This document shows positions 1 through 8,541 of a stretch of 64,000 nucleotides of DNA, piece by piece. Numbering within the stretch: position 1 is the stretch's first letter; every line of letters begins with the position of its first letter. Where the stretch lies: contig NZ_CABPRU010000003.1 in assembly GCF_902459705.1 (NCBI RefSeq), forward strand, positions 310,001 through 374,000, read 5' to 3'. The notes beneath the pieces are model-generated. The model did no database searches. It was not told the DNA's origin and saw nothing but the letters and a program-made list of their open reading frames with translations. The translations under genes and the position numbers were made by a program. Origin of the DNA: Pandoraea terrigena. Its GTDB lineage: Bacteria > Pseudomonadota > Gammaproteobacteria > Burkholderiales > Burkholderiaceae.

Positions 1-1901
1 ATGTTCATGCGCGCCACCGTCGCATCGAAATCGAGTCCGCCGAGCGCCACGGGACTCAACCGGCGGGTGTCGGGATTCATCGTGGTTTCCCACAACTGCG
101 TGGCACTCATTTCCCCCAGCCCCTTGAAGCGACTGATCGACCATGCGGTCTCGCGCACGCCGTCCTTGCGCAGCTTGTCGAGGATCGCTTCGAGTTCCCC
201 TTCGTCCAGCGCGTACAGCTTTTGCGCGGGCTTCTTGCCACGGGCCGGTGCGTCCACGCGATACAGCGGCGGCCGGGCCACATACACGTGCCCCGTCGCG
301 ATCAACTGCGGGAAATGGCGGAAGAAGAGCGTGAGCAGCAGCACCTGGATATGCGAGCCATCGACATCGGCATCCGAGAGGATGCAGATCTTGCCGTAGC
401 GCAGGTTCGACAGGTCGGGCGTGTCGTTCGCGCCATGCGGATCGACGCCGATGGCCACGGCGATGTCGTGCACTTCGTTGTTTGCGAAGAGTCGGTCGCG
501 CTCGGTCTCCCAGGTGTTCAGCACCTTGCCGCGCAGCGGCAGAATTGCCTGAAACTCCTTGTCGCGCCCCATCTTCGCCGAGCCGCCCGCCGAGTCGCCC
601 TCGACCAGGAACAGTTCGTTGCGCGTGATGTCTTCGGTCTCGCAGTCCGTCAGCTTGCCGGGCAGCACCGCCACACCGGAACTTTTCTTCTTCTCGATCT
701 TCTGGCCCGCGCGCGTACGCGCCTGCGCCTGACGAATCACCAGTTCGGCCAGCTTCTTGCCATGCTCGACATGGTGGTTGAGCCACAGCTCGAGCGCCGG
801 ACGCGTGAACGAAGACACCAGACGCACCGCATCGCGGCTGTTCAGGCGCTCCTTGATCTGACCCTGGAACTGCGGATCGAGCACCTTGGCGGACAGCACG
901 AACGACACGCGCGAGAAGACGTCTTCGGGCAGCAGCTTCACACCCTTGGGCTGCAGATTGTGCAGTTCGATGAAGCCACGCACGGCCTGGAACAGGCCTT
1001 CGCGCAACCCCGATTCGTGGGTGCCGCCCGCCGGCGTCGGGATCAGGTTGACATACGACTCACGTACCGGCGCGCCGTCTTCGGTCCATGCCACGACCCA
1101 TGCCGCGCCCTCGCCTTCGGCGAAGCTGTCCTCGCTGCCATCGGCAAAGCGCTCGTCTTCGAACAGTGGGATCAGGGGCTCGGCGCCGCCCAGCGATTCG
1201 ACGAGATAGCCGCGTAAGCCGTGCTCATAGCGCCACGTCTGCTCGTCGCCGCTTTTCTCCTGACGAAGCGTGACGCGCACGCCCGGCAGCAACACGGCCT
1301 TGGAGCGCAGCAAGCGTTGCAACTCGCCCAGCGGCAGCGCGGGACTGTCGAAATACTTCAGGTCCGGCCAGACGGTGACGCGCGTGCCGCTCTTTTTTTC
1401 GCCACGTTGTGCTGCGCGCGAGTGCAAGGCCACGTCGACGTTGCCGCCATCGGCGAATTCCAGCTCGGAGACCTGGCCGTCGCGCCAGACCGTGACGGCC
1501 AGCCGCGTTGCGAGGGCGTTCGTCACCGACACGCCAACCCCGTGCAAGCCTCCCGAAAAGGTGTAGGCACCACCGGCAGCCTTGTCGAACTTGCCCCCCG
1601 CGTGCAAGCGAGTGAAGACGATCTCGACGACCGGCACGCCCTCTTCCGGGTGAATGCCCACGGGAATGCCCCGACCGTCGTCCTCGACGCTCACCGAACC
1701 ATCCTTGTTCAGCGTGACGAGGATCTGCTTGCCGTAGCCGCCAAGCGCTTCGTCCGAAGCGTTGTCGATGACTTCCTGAATGATGTGCAGCGGATTTTCG
1801 GTGCGGGTGTACATGCCCGGGCGCTGCTTGACCGGCTCAAGGCCCTTCAGGACCTTGATGGACGCTTCGCTGTACTGGGCAGGCGTATTTTTTTTCGACA
1901 T
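1..1901 (-). CDS. parE: DNA topoisomerase IV subunit B (3' end outside window)
   Basis: This is the ATPase subunit of topoisomerase IV, which works with ParC to decatenate replicated chromosomes. The start is the ATG at 1901 (MSKKNTPAQYSE). The gene runs off the left edge after about 633 codons, so only the last few residues of a family-typical protein are missing. The GHKL ATPase region shows EVIDN (about residue 43), DDGRG (74) and GLHGVGV (118). The TOPRIM region shows EGDSAGG (about 435) and DADVDGSH (about 510), the Mg-binding acidic residues. The N-terminus resembles ParE (GLEPVKQRPGMY) more than GyrB, and there is no dnaA or dnaN beside it. An A8 run lies in codons 3-5. The divergent side carries a DnaA-box pair about 35 bases upstream of the start codon. 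Confidence 0.95.
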   Translation of the reverse strand, partial: MSKKNTPAQYSEASIKVLKGLEPVKQRPGMYTRTENPLHIIQEVIDNASDEALGGYGKQILVTLNKDGSVSVEDDGRGIPVGIHPEEGVPVVEIVFTRLHAGGKFDKAAGGAYTFSGGLHGVGVSVTNALATRLAVTVWRDGQVSELEFADGGNVDVALHSRAAQRGEKKSGTRVTVWPDLKYFDSPALPLGELQRLLRSKAVLLPGVRVTLRQEKSGDEQTWRYEHGLRGYLVESLGGAEPLIPLFEDERFADGSEDSFAEGEGAAWVVAWTEDGAPVRESYVNLIPTPAGGTHESGLREGLFQAVRGFIELHNLQPKGVKLLPEDVFSRVSFVLSAKVLDPQFQGQIKERLNSRDAVRLVSSFTRPALELWLNHHVEHGKKLAELVIRQAQARTRAGQKIEKKKSSGVAVLPGKLTDCETEDITRNELFLVEGDSAGGSAKMGRDKEFQAILPLRGKVLNTWETERDRLFANNEVHDIAVAIGVDPHGANDTPDLSNLRYGKICILSDADVDGSHIQVLLLTLFFRHFPQLIATGHVYVARPPLYRVDAPARGKKPAQKLYALDEGELEAILDKLRKDGVRETAWSISRFKGLGEMSATQLWETTMNPDTRRLSPVALGGLDFDATVARMN

Positions 1902-1934
1902 AGCGTGACTGAATTGGGGTACGACGTCCGGCGA

Positions 1935-1957
1935 TTATCCACAGTTTCTGTGGACAA
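1935..1957. promoter_or_regulatory. Inverted pair of DnaA boxes upstream of parE
   Basis: TTATCCACA (1935-1943) matches the DnaA-box consensus exactly. TGTGGACAA (1949-1957) is an inverted near-consensus copy (TTGTCCACA). The two form a TCCACAG-TTT-CTGTGGA inverted repeat 34-56 bases upstream of the parE start codon. The bases are seen directly; DnaA binding or regulation is inferred. The rest of the 1902-2206 spacer holds no gene I can recognise. Confidence 0.55.
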
Positions 1958-2206
1958 CCACGGGGAAAACCCTTGGACACATGACAAAAGTAACGCTCGA
2001 TCAACGACTTGAGTTGCGGCGCTCACATAATGGGCACGCTCAGCGCCCCGGCACAGGCCGTCCAGAGGCGAGCCGCGCCCGGGGCATCGCGGCCTATTGT
2101 ACTGTCACTCGCGATGCGATCGAGTGACAACGCCTGTGGGCCAATGCCGCGCGGCCGGATACCCGTGCGATCGACGCTCGCGCACCGAATGCCCACGCAC
2201 CAACGC

Positions 2207-4138
2207 TTATGTGCCCTCGCCGCGCTGCTTGGCTTCGAGCACTTCCCAGCGTTCGAGCGCTTCGAGCAACGCCAGTTCAATGGCGTCGAAACGTTCGGAC
2301 AATGCCGCACCGGCCGCCGGATCTTTCGCAAAGATCGAACCCTCTTCGAGCTTGGCACCGGCGTCCTTTTGCTCGGTTTCCAACGCGGCGATGTGCGCCG
2401 GCAGGCCATCCAGTTCGCGCTGCTCCTTGTAGCTCAGCTTGACGGTGCGATTCGCGCCGCGCTTTGGCGCGCTCGCGGCGTCCTTCACGGCGGCCTCGAC
2501 GGGCACGCGTTGCGCGGCCAGCGCGGCAGACCGATCGCTCTGTACCTGCCAATCGGTAAACCCGCCGACATACTCGCGCCAGTTGCCGTCGCCTTCGGCC
2601 GCGATGACCGACGTCACGACGTTATCGAGGAACGTGCGATCGTGGCTCACGAGGAACACCGTGCCGCTGTAATCCTCGAGCAGTTCTTCGAGCAGTTCGA
2701 GGGTCGGGATGTCCAGATCGTTGGTCGGCTCGTCGAGCACCAGCACGTTGGCCGGACGCGCGAACAAGCGCGCGAGCAAGAGACGATTCCGCTCGCCGCC
2801 CGAGAGCGACTTCACTGGCGAGCGTGCACGCTCCGGCGAAAACAGGAAGTCGCCGAGATAGCTCATGACATGCTTGCGCGCGCCATTGATTTCGATCCAG
2901 TCGCTGCCCGGGCTGATCGTATCGAGCAGACTCCGCTCGGGATCGAGTTGCGTGCGCATCTGGTCGAAGTACGCCACCTGAAGATTGGTGCCGACGCGAA
3001 TCTGTCCGCTGTCCGGCGCGATCTCGCCGAGGATGAGCTTGAGCATGGTCGTCTTGCCCACGCCGTTCGGGCCCACCAGACCGACCTTGTCGCCGCGCAT
3101 GAGCGTCGCCGTGAAGTCGCGCACGATGACACGCTCGCCGTACGCCTTCGTGACGTGAGTCAGTTCCGCCACGATCTTGCCGGACTTCTCGGTCTGCGCC
3201 ACGTCCATGCGCACGTTGCCCTGGATCTCACGACGTTCGGCCCGCGCGTTACGCATCGCCTTCAGACGTTCGATCCGCGACACGCTGCGCGTGCGGCGCG
3301 CTTCGACGCCCTTGCGAATCCACACTTCTTCCTGTGCGAGCAGCTTGTCGAACTTATCGTTCTCGACGCGCTCGACCTCGAGCTGCTCGGCCTTGCGTTC
3401 CTGATACCGCGTGAAGTTGCCCGGATACGAGAGCAGACGTCCGCGGTCCAGTTCAACGATGCGCGTGGCCACGCGATCCAGGAAGCTACGGTCGTGGGTG
3501 ATGAACAGCAGCGCGCCGCGATAGCCGATGAGCAAGTCCTCCAGCCAGCGAATCGCTTCGAAATCGAGGTGATTGGTCGGCTCGTCGAGCAGCAGTACGT
3601 CGGGCTTGGCCACCCATGCCTGCCCGAGCGAGACGCGCTTTTGCATCCCCCCGGAGAGCGCCCCGACGCGAGCGTTCCCATCGAGGCCGAGCTGGGCGAT
3701 GGTCGTCTCCACGCGTGTCTTGACTTGCCACGCATCGGCGGCGTCGAGCGACGACTGCAATGTGTTCAGACGCGCGAGCAGTGCATCGTGCTCGGCGCCG
3801 TCGGGCGCGTCGGCGAGGGACTGCGCCGTGCGATCGTAGTCGGAGAGCAGCACATGCAACTCGCCCAGGCCGAGGGCGATCGCGTCGAACACCGTCTGAT
3901 CGGGGTCGAACTCGGGCTCTTGCGGCACGTAGACCGTATTGAGTCCGGCTTGCCGGGCCACGAGACCGTCGTCGGGGGTGGTCAGCCCCGCCACGATCTT
4001 GAGCAGCGACGACTTGCCGGCGCCGTTGCGGCCGATTAGCCCAACGCGCTCACCGGCTTCGAGCGAAAAATCGGCATTGTCGAGCAATGCCACGTGACCG
4101 AACGCCAATTGGGCGCCCGAAATGGAATACAAGGCCAT
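2207..4138 (-). CDS. uup: ABC-F family ATPase, Uup type
   Basis: This soluble ABC-F protein has two ATPase cassettes and no membrane domain. Uup relatives act on ribosomes and influence transposon excision and replication-linked DNA processing. I start at the ATG at 4138 (MALYSISGAQ), giving 643 residues, because the longer upstream reading frame is arginine-rich and unlike the family. The first Walker A, GRNGAGKSS, is at about residue 36, followed by the signature LSGGMQKR and LLLDEPTNHLDF. The second Walker A, GPNGVGKTT, is near residue 355, with LSGGERNR and LVLDEPTNDLD. A charged coiled-coil-like C-terminal arm (about 560-640) is what separates Uup from EttA and YbiT. It lies downstream of elaA on the same strand with about 100 bases between. 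Confidence 0.9.
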   Translation of the reverse strand: MALYSISGAQLAFGHVALLDNADFSLEAGERVGLIGRNGAGKSSLLKIVAGLTTPDDGLVARQAGLNTVYVPQEPEFDPDQTVFDAIALGLGELHVLLSDYDRTAQSLADAPDGAEHDALLARLNTLQSSLDAADAWQVKTRVETTIAQLGLDGNARVGALSGGMQKRVSLGQAWVAKPDVLLLDEPTNHLDFEAIRWLEDLLIGYRGALLFITHDRSFLDRVATRIVELDRGRLLSYPGNFTRYQERKAEQLEVERVENDKFDKLLAQEEVWIRKGVEARRTRSVSRIERLKAMRNARAERREIQGNVRMDVAQTEKSGKIVAELTHVTKAYGERVIVRDFTATLMRGDKVGLVGPNGVGKTTMLKLILGEIAPDSGQIRVGTNLQVAYFDQMRTQLDPERSLLDTISPGSDWIEINGARKHVMSYLGDFLFSPERARSPVKSLSGGERNRLLLARLFARPANVLVLDEPTNDLDIPTLELLEELLEDYSGTVFLVSHDRTFLDNVVTSVIAAEGDGNWREYVGGFTDWQVQSDRSAALAAQRVPVEAAVKDAASAPKRGANRTVKLSYKEQRELDGLPAHIAALETEQKDAGAKLEEGSIFAKDPAAGAALSERFDAIELALLEALERWEVLEAKQRGEGT

Positions 4139-4235
4139 GTGTCGGGGAAACGCGAGAACTGCGATGGAGGATATTGTAGTGCCGGGCGCGAACGCCCGGC
4201 CGATATTGCACGGCGATGACTTGTCGATGGCTCGG

Positions 4236-4703
4236 TTACTGCGCTGCCGGCGGGCGCAGCATTTCGATATGCATGATGCCGTCTTCGTCATACGGCTCAC
4301 TCGCCTTGACGAACCCGCACGCACCATAAAACGCTTCAAGATGGGCTTGTGCACCAATGCGCAGCGAAGACGACGGCCACCTCTCGTCGGCAATCGCAAT
4401 GGCCCGCGCCAGCAATTCGCGCCCGAGCCCGGTGCCGCGATGCGACGCCGCCGTGATCACGCGCCCGATCGATGCTTCGTCGTAGGCAAGGCCCGGCGGC
4501 AAGAGGCGCAAATACGCGGCGATCTGCGGCGGCTCCGACGCTTCGCGCACTTGCGCGACGAGATGCAGGCTGAGGGGATCGCGTCCGTCGATGTCCTGAT
4601 ACGGGCACTGCTGCTCGACCACGAACACGGCATTTCGCGCCGCCAGAATACGGTAAAGCAACGCGCTGCCCAGCGCATCGAACGACTGGCACATCCATTC
4701 CAT
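4236..4703 (-). CDS. elaA: GNAT N-acetyltransferase, ElaA family
   Basis: A 155-residue single-domain acetyl-CoA-dependent N-acetyltransferase. It matches the ElaA family along its length: the N-terminal block FVVEQQCPYQDIDG-D, the acetyl-CoA loop RVITAASHRGTGLGRELL (V-x-x-x-x-R-G-x-G-x-G pattern), then GAQAHLEAFYGACGF and YDEDGIMHIEM near the C-terminus. The physiological substrate of ElaA is unknown, so only the enzyme class is assigned. It has its own spacing from uup (97 bases) and may be cotranscribed with it. Confidence 0.88.
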   Translation of the reverse strand: MEWMCQSFDALGSALLYRILAARNAVFVVEQQCPYQDIDGRDPLSLHLVAQVREASEPPQIAAYLRLLPPGLAYDEASIGRVITAASHRGTGLGRELLARAIAIADERWPSSSLRIGAQAHLEAFYGACGFVKASEPYDEDGIMHIEMLRPPAAQ

Positions 4704-4805
4704 TACCGACTCTCCCGCCTTGCGATGCGAAAGGCGGGACTATAGCACCGTCGCAACATAACGATGCCGGCGTCGCGCACGGGCTGCCAATGGGGAGAAA
4801 CCGAC

Positions 4806-5039
4806 TTACTGAAAATAGACGATGCCCTGTTCGATGTCGGCACGGGCATTGCGCTCGGCGTCGTCGAGGGCGTTGCCTTGCGTCGCAAAGCCGTAGGCGG
4901 TCTGAACCTGGTACGCCCCGACCTTTTCCAACCCTTGGCGGGTCGGGCGATGAATCTCGTAGAACGCATCCCAACGGGCGTTGTCACGCTCGACGGCGTG
5001 CACGCTGTACTGAAATTCCTGAAATTGTGTTGTTTTCAT
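4806..5039 (-). CDS. Small conserved-looking hypothetical protein (77 aa)
   Basis: I do not recognise a family. The reading frame encodes 77 residues, soluble and rich in acidic and aromatic residues (MKTTQFQEFQYSVH at the start). It has no membrane segment or signal peptide. An AAGGA ribosome-binding site lies about 8 bases upstream of the ATG, and an AT-rich block with a TATTTT-like -10 lies just before it in this GC-rich chromosome. Both support a real, independently expressed gene. Function cannot be inferred. Confidence 0.6.
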   Translation of the reverse strand: MKTTQFQEFQYSVHAVERDNARWDAFYEIHRPTRQGLEKVGAYQVQTAYGFATQGNALDDAERNARADIEQGIVYFQ

Positions 5040-5592
5040 TTTCTATCCTTCTTACTGCAAAAAATATGACTAATAACTATTCCTCTCGAATCGGCTTACG
5101 GTGATGAGAGTGCAAATCTGCACAAATGTTTCCGTGAAGTGCACGCAGCCTATCCGCCCAATGTGACAAACACACGACAGTCGCGTGACTGACATACGGC
5201 AGACGGTGCGGGCGAACGCGTCACATGGCGCAAGGCCATGTGCGCACCGGCATTGCGCAATATCAGGCGCAATGCGGGCGTTCTGTACGACTTCCAGTTC
5301 GGGGAACGATGCGCTGCCGCCCTGTCGAGGGCGACGGCAAGAACGTCGGACGCGTGGATTCACGCCAAGCGTTCAGCGTGACATGCGGTAGCACGGTCGT
5401 GCGGCACATTTGTAGTGATAATCGTGCCACACGCCGGCCTTATCGGGACGGGCTTACCCCCTGCCCCGCCATTCATGCCACGCGTGACTGCCACCTATTC
5501 AGTTCGAAGTTGACGAAGAAAATGGTGCAGATCACGAATGATAACAGAAAATTGCCGCCCAGACACCAAAGCAACCCAAGGCGAAAGTCAAG
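5040..5592. other. 553-base non-coding gap
   Basis: No convincing gene lies here. A 97-codon minus-strand frame (5070-5363) lacks a ribosome-binding site and has arginine-rich, shadow-like composition. The gap holds the AT-rich promoter region of the 77-residue gene at its left end and two neighbouring inverted repeats, listed separately, in its middle. Confidence 0.6.
5222..5275. repeat. Two tandem inverted repeats in a gene-free stretch
   Basis: CACATGGC (5222-5229) pairs with GCCATGTG (5235-5242) across a 5-base loop. GCATTGCGC (5250-5258) pairs with GCGCAATGC (5267-5275) across an 8-base loop. Both stems are perfect and sit 7 bases apart, the layout seen in REP/BIME-type elements. Neither is followed by a T-run, so they do not look like intrinsic terminators. 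Confidence 0.5.
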
Positions 5593-6108
5593 TCAAGACG
5601 TGGCGGCACGGTCGTCAATTTGGGCAAGCACCCAATACATATAGCCCGCGAACGCGCCGAAGATCACGTGTCCCGCCACCATCGTCCCGCCGCGCGAGGC
5701 GACGAACCACGGGAACCACTGTGTCATCACGTAAAAGTTGACGGCATACACGGCCAAACCGAAGATCGCCCCCGTCACCGACACCGTCACCACGTCCGAG
5801 TCCAGCCGGAAGGGGGCGATGATCGCGCCGAGCACCACGCCCAGTACGACACCGATGACTGCGTGGACGACGAGCGCCATGACGACGATGGACAGGTCGA
5901 ACGTCGCCGGCTGCGTCAGGATGCCCGGGCCCAGCGCGATGGCCGCAACCATGCGAGGCGGTACCCACGGGCTCTGGCCGGAGACCAGCAACACCATTAG
6001 CATTTCCACTGCCGAAAAGAAGGCGCAAGCGACAAAGCCGGCGACGGCTGCGGCCGGCCAGTCGGGCGAGCGGTGGGTGTAGCGATGCGAGTGGAGGTGC
6101 AGTTCCAT
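5593..6108 (-). CDS. Putative four-helix membrane protein
   Basis: A 171-residue integral membrane protein of unknown function. After a His-rich N-terminus (about residues 1-16) there are four hydrophobic segments, at roughly 22-43, 72-96, 105-126 and 137-160, separated by short loops. No catalytic or transport motif is visible. The start ATG at 6108 has a GGAGG-like sequence just upstream. The small membrane gene at 6257 is divergent from it. Confidence 0.65.
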   Translation of the reverse strand: MELHLHSHRYTHRSPDWPAAAVAGFVACAFFSAVEMLMVLLVSGQSPWVPPRMVAAIALGPGILTQPATFDLSIVVMALVVHAVIGVVLGVVLGAIIAPFRLDSDVVTVSVTGAIFGLAVYAVNFYVMTQWFPWFVASRGGTMVAGHVIFGAFAGYMYWVLAQIDDRAATS

Positions 6109-6256
6109 GATGTCCTCCCTTGAGGGATACGCACAGAGCCGCCGGCGGGACCGGCAGTGCTTTCAGGATAGAACAATCCCGGTGCGGTGACGGTGGATCA
6201 GCGCTATATACTTGGCGGCACGCCCCGCCGCCGGCGGGACTATCGGGAGATATCGT

Positions 6257-6454
6257 ATGTCCAGTCTCATCGGCTTGCTCGTCGCTATCGTGCTCGTTGG
6301 CGTTCCCGTCTGGCGCATTCTGACCCGGCTTGGCCTGTCACCCTGGTTCACGGTGCTGGCCTTCATCCCTGTCGTCAACATCATCGCCCTCTGGTTGTTG
6401 TCCTACGCCAATTGGCCAGGCCAGCGAGCGTCGACCCAAGTCTCCAACGGATAA
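6257..6454 (+). CDS. Small membrane protein (65 aa)
   Basis: A 65-residue protein dominated by two hydrophobic segments (about residues 3-20 and 28-48), ending in a short hydrophilic tail. I start at the ATG at 6257 because GGGAGA lies at normal distance before it; the longer frame from 6212 has no such signal. It sits 116 bases ahead of glnS on the same strand. Function unknown. Confidence 0.6.
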   Translation: MSSLIGLLVAIVLVGVPVWRILTRLGLSPWFTVLAFIPVVNIIALWLLSYANWPGQRASTQVSNG

Positions 6455-6570
6455 CCGGCAACGATTCAGCGGCGGGCTCACGCGCCTTCGCCGACGCGGC
6501 GCGTCGACGCCTGCCCGTGGTGCAGTGCGGTACGGTAGAATATTCGCCAAACCCCGAACACTGGACTGGC

Positions 6571-8289
6571 ATGAGCACAGAGCTGAACGCGGCATCCAAT
6601 TTCATCCGCAACATCATTGACGAAGACAATCGCTCGGGCAAATGGGGCCAGCGCGTGGAAACGCGCTTCCCGCCGGAGCCGAACGGTTATCTGCACATCG
6701 GGCACGCCAAGGCCATCTGCCTGAACTTCGGCGTGGCGCGCGACTACGATGGCGTGTGCCATCTGCGCTTTGACGACACCAACCCGGAGAAGGAAGAGAC
6801 GGAATACGTCGACTCGATCATCGACATGGTCAAGTGGCTCGGCTTCAGCTACCAGACACCGCAAAAGGAACACCTCTATTTTGCGAGCGACTATTTCGAA
6901 ACCCTGTATCAGGGCGCCGAGATCCTGATCCAGCGTGGCAAGGCGTACGTTGACAGCCAAAGCGCCGACGACATGCGCGCCAACCGCGGCACGCTCACCG
7001 AGCCGGGCAAGGATTCGGCGTTCCGCAACCGCTCGGTCGAGGAAAACCTCGATCTGTTCCGTCGCATGCGCGCGGGCGAGTTCGCCGACGGCACGCACGT
7101 GTTGCGCGCCAAGATCGACATGGCCTCGCCGAACATCAACCTGCGCGACCCGGCCATCTACCGGATCCGTCATGCGCATCATCACCGAACCGGCGACGCG
7201 TGGTGCCTCTACCCGATGTACACCTACGCGCACCCGCTGGAGGATGCCATCGAGAACATCACGCACAGCTTGTGCACGCTGGAGTTCGAAGACCAACGTC
7301 CGTTCTACGACTGGGTGCTCGGCGAGTTGGCCGACGCAGGCATGTTCAAGCGGCCGATGCCCCAGCAGATCGAGTTCGCACGTCTGCAACTAACGTACGC
7401 GATCACGAGCAAGCGCAAGCTGCGCCAACTGGTTGACGAAAAGCACGTCGACGGCTGGGACGACCCGCGCATGCCCACGCTCGTCGGCCTGCGCCGTCGC
7501 GGCTTCTCGCCGGAGAGCCTGCAGTTGTTCTGCGAACGCATCGGCGTCGCCAAGTCGGCATCGTGGATCGACATGAGCGTTCTCGAGCAGGCGCTGCGCG
7601 ACGACCTCGACCCGAAGGCACCGCGTGCGACGGCGGTGCTCGATCCGCTCAAGCTAATCATCGACAACTATCCGGAAGGCAAGCAGGAAGACTGTCAGGC
7701 ACCGGTGCATCCGCACGCGCCGGAGCGCGGCATGCGCACGTTCCCGATCTCGCGCGAGCTGTGGATCGAGCGCGAAGACTTCCAGGCCGAACCGGTCAAG
7801 GGTTTCTTCCGTCTGTTCCCGGGCAACAAGGTGCGACTGCGTTACGGTTACGTGGTGGAATGCACGGGCTTCGATACCGATGCCGATGGCAACGTCACTG
7901 CCGTGCATTGCCAGTATTTCGAAGACAGCCGATCCGGCACGCCGGGTGCGGACAATTACAAGGTCAAGGGCAACATCCACTGGGTGAGCGCGCCGCATGC
8001 GCTCGCCGCCGAGGTGCGCATTTACGACCGCCTGTTCGTCGATCCGAATCCGGACGCCGGCGAGAAGAACTTCCTCGACGCGATCAATCCGAACGCCAAG
8101 CGCGTCACGCAGGCGTATATCGAACCGGGCCTGATGAGCGCGGCGCCGGAAGATCGCGTGCAGTTCGAGCGCCATGGCTACTTTGTGGCCGACCGCCAGG
8201 ACTCGGCACCGGGCAGACCCGTGTTCAACCGCATTGTCTCGCTCAAGGACAGTTGGGCGGTCAAGCCAGCCAAGGGCGGCGGCAAGTAA
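6571..8289 (+). CDS. glnS: Glutaminyl-tRNA synthetase
   Basis: This class I aminoacyl-tRNA synthetase charges tRNA-Gln with glutamine in the cytoplasm. The chosen ATG at 6571 (MSTELNAASNFIRN) gives 572 residues, close to the roughly 554 of E. coli; the longer upstream frame is unrelated. The nucleotide-binding motif PPEPNGYLHIGHAKA has HIGH at residues 42-45. The second signature appears as ITSKRKL at about 277, where E. coli has VMSKRKL. The C-terminal part has the two beta-barrel anticodon-binding domains, with KGNIHWV and a family-typical EDRVQFERHGYF near the end. A strong intrinsic terminator follows 31 bases downstream. Confidence 0.96.
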   Translation: MSTELNAASNFIRNIIDEDNRSGKWGQRVETRFPPEPNGYLHIGHAKAICLNFGVARDYDGVCHLRFDDTNPEKEETEYVDSIIDMVKWLGFSYQTPQKEHLYFASDYFETLYQGAEILIQRGKAYVDSQSADDMRANRGTLTEPGKDSAFRNRSVEENLDLFRRMRAGEFADGTHVLRAKIDMASPNINLRDPAIYRIRHAHHHRTGDAWCLYPMYTYAHPLEDAIENITHSLCTLEFEDQRPFYDWVLGELADAGMFKRPMPQQIEFARLQLTYAITSKRKLRQLVDEKHVDGWDDPRMPTLVGLRRRGFSPESLQLFCERIGVAKSASWIDMSVLEQALRDDLDPKAPRATAVLDPLKLIIDNYPEGKQEDCQAPVHPHAPERGMRTFPISRELWIEREDFQAEPVKGFFRLFPGNKVRLRYGYVVECTGFDTDADGNVTAVHCQYFEDSRSGTPGADNYKVKGNIHWVSAPHALAAEVRIYDRLFVDPNPDAGEKNFLDAINPNAKRVTQAYIEPGLMSAAPEDRVQFERHGYFVADRQDSAPGRPVFNRIVSLKDSWAVKPAKGGGK

Positions 8290-8320
8290 GCGCGCCGCGG
8301 CAGCCCCACGCCCGACACAG

Positions 8321-8352
8321 AACCCGCGCCCTCGTGCGCGGGTTTTGCGTTT
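8321..8352 (+). terminator. Intrinsic terminator after glnS
   Basis: AACCCGCGC (8321-8329) pairs perfectly with GCGCGGGTT (8336-8344) over a 6-base loop and is followed by TTGCGTTT. It lies 31 bases after the glnS stop, on the right strand to end glnS transcription. Confidence 0.8.
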
Positions 8353-8541
8353 GCGCCCGACGGGCGGACACCGGGTCAGGCGCCACATTGACGCCAAACC
8401 GACGCTATACCGGCTATAAGGCGTAGACGCGCCCGGCAACGCCGGTTCGGCGTAAGCTCGCGCCCATCGCTCGCCCGCCGCGCAATCGCTGCGCGTCGGA
8501 AGCCGCGGGCTCCTGATTCGCCCGAGCCGCTTCAACCCGCC

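Noticed and set aside
2009-4039. 676-codon plus-strand open frame
   Set aside because: It lies fully over uup on the other strand and its Arg/His-rich product resembles no family; it is a high-GC shadow.
5070-5363. 97-codon minus-strand open frame
   Set aside because: No ribosome-binding site, Arg/Cys-rich composition, and it overlaps the inverted repeats at 5222-5275.
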